From an uncultured beta proteobacterium (lineage in GTDB: Bacteria; Pseudomonadota; Gammaproteobacteria; Burkholderiales; Burkholderiaceae_C): a DNA stretch of 6,163 nt. The translations under genes and the position numbers were made by a program. Under the pieces are notes generated by a model. That model was given only the letters and a program-made list of their open reading frames with translations. It searched no databases and was not told the DNA's origin. Below, piece by piece: positions 6,083 through 6,163 of the stretch (within the stretch, counting starts at the first letter, position 1; every line of letters begins with the position of its first letter). The stretch covers positions 1-6,163 of the forward strand of contig CAIWRE010000168.1 in the NCBI GenBank assembly GCA_903914985.1. The letters run 5' to 3'.

Positions 6083-6105
6083 GGAAGTGAAAACTCGTGG
6101 GAGAC

Positions 6106-6140
6106 AAAAAAACGACCGGTGCGCAAGGCAACCGGCCGTT
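6106..6140 (-). terminator. Rho-independent terminator-like hairpin upstream of ihfB
   Basis: Read on the minus strand, arm ACGGCCGGT (6139-6131) pairs with ACCGGTCGT (6120-6112) as nine pairs with one G-U wobble, around a 10-base loop, and is followed by seven T residues (6112-6106). The flanking bases at 6140 and 6111 can add one more A-T pair. Orientation fits termination of a minus-strand gene entering from the right, most likely rpsA, judging by the usual rpsA-ihfB order; its coding end is not recognisable in the window. The T-run ends only 23 bases before the ihfB ATG, so it could also act as a partial terminator or attenuator for ihfB. Confidence 0.75.
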
Positions 6141-6163
6141 CCTGGAGGTCAACGAAGCAGGGA

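Noticed and set aside
6141..6163. 3' end of rpsA at the right edge of the window
   Set aside because: Synteny suggests rpsA lies beyond this edge, but the 23 bases show no frame I can recognise as its C-terminus, so no CDS is called.

Overview
This looks like an ordinary chromosomal core region of a GC-rich betaproteobacterium in the order Burkholderiales, most like Comamonadaceae (the Rhodoferax/Acidovorax type). The placement is inferred from high GC, compact gene packing, protein resemblance recalled from memory, and the gene order ihfB-lapA-lapB-heptose genes, which usually lies just downstream of rpsA in this group. I see no phage, transposon, CRISPR array, tRNA or rRNA, and no clear new biological system.

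Left part, plus strand (1-1526): the 3' end of tex, an RNA-binding transcription accessory protein ending in an S1 domain, is followed after 14 bases by a complete patatin-like serine hydrolase gene. The two are probably co-transcribed.

Right part, minus strand, read right to left (6082 down to 1523): seven tightly packed genes in the order ihfB, lapA, lapB, rfaE1 (hldA), hldD (rfaD), a comEA-like helix-hairpin-helix gene, and crcB. Gaps are 44 bases or fewer, and two junctions overlap (11 bases at lapA/lapB, 4 bases at rfaE1/hldD), so this is very likely one transcription unit. A rho-independent terminator-like hairpin on the minus strand (6106-6140) lies just upstream of ihfB and probably follows rpsA, which would be just outside the window.

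The theme of the large operon is the Gram-negative envelope. LapA and LapB are inner-membrane proteins; LapB controls LPS output through FtsH-dependent turnover of LpxC. RfaE1 and HldD make two of the intermediates that lead to ADP-L-glycero-D-manno-heptose, the inner-core LPS heptose donor. IHF-beta, the exported HhH protein and the CrcB fluoride channel are functionally separate passengers. The patatin-like gene and crcB run tail to tail and share four bases, leaving no intergenic room for a terminator. The points most worth a second look are the hairpin only 23 bases before the ihfB start, this overlapping convergent junction, a repeat-built tail on IHF-beta, and the uncharacterised patatin-like protein next to tex.
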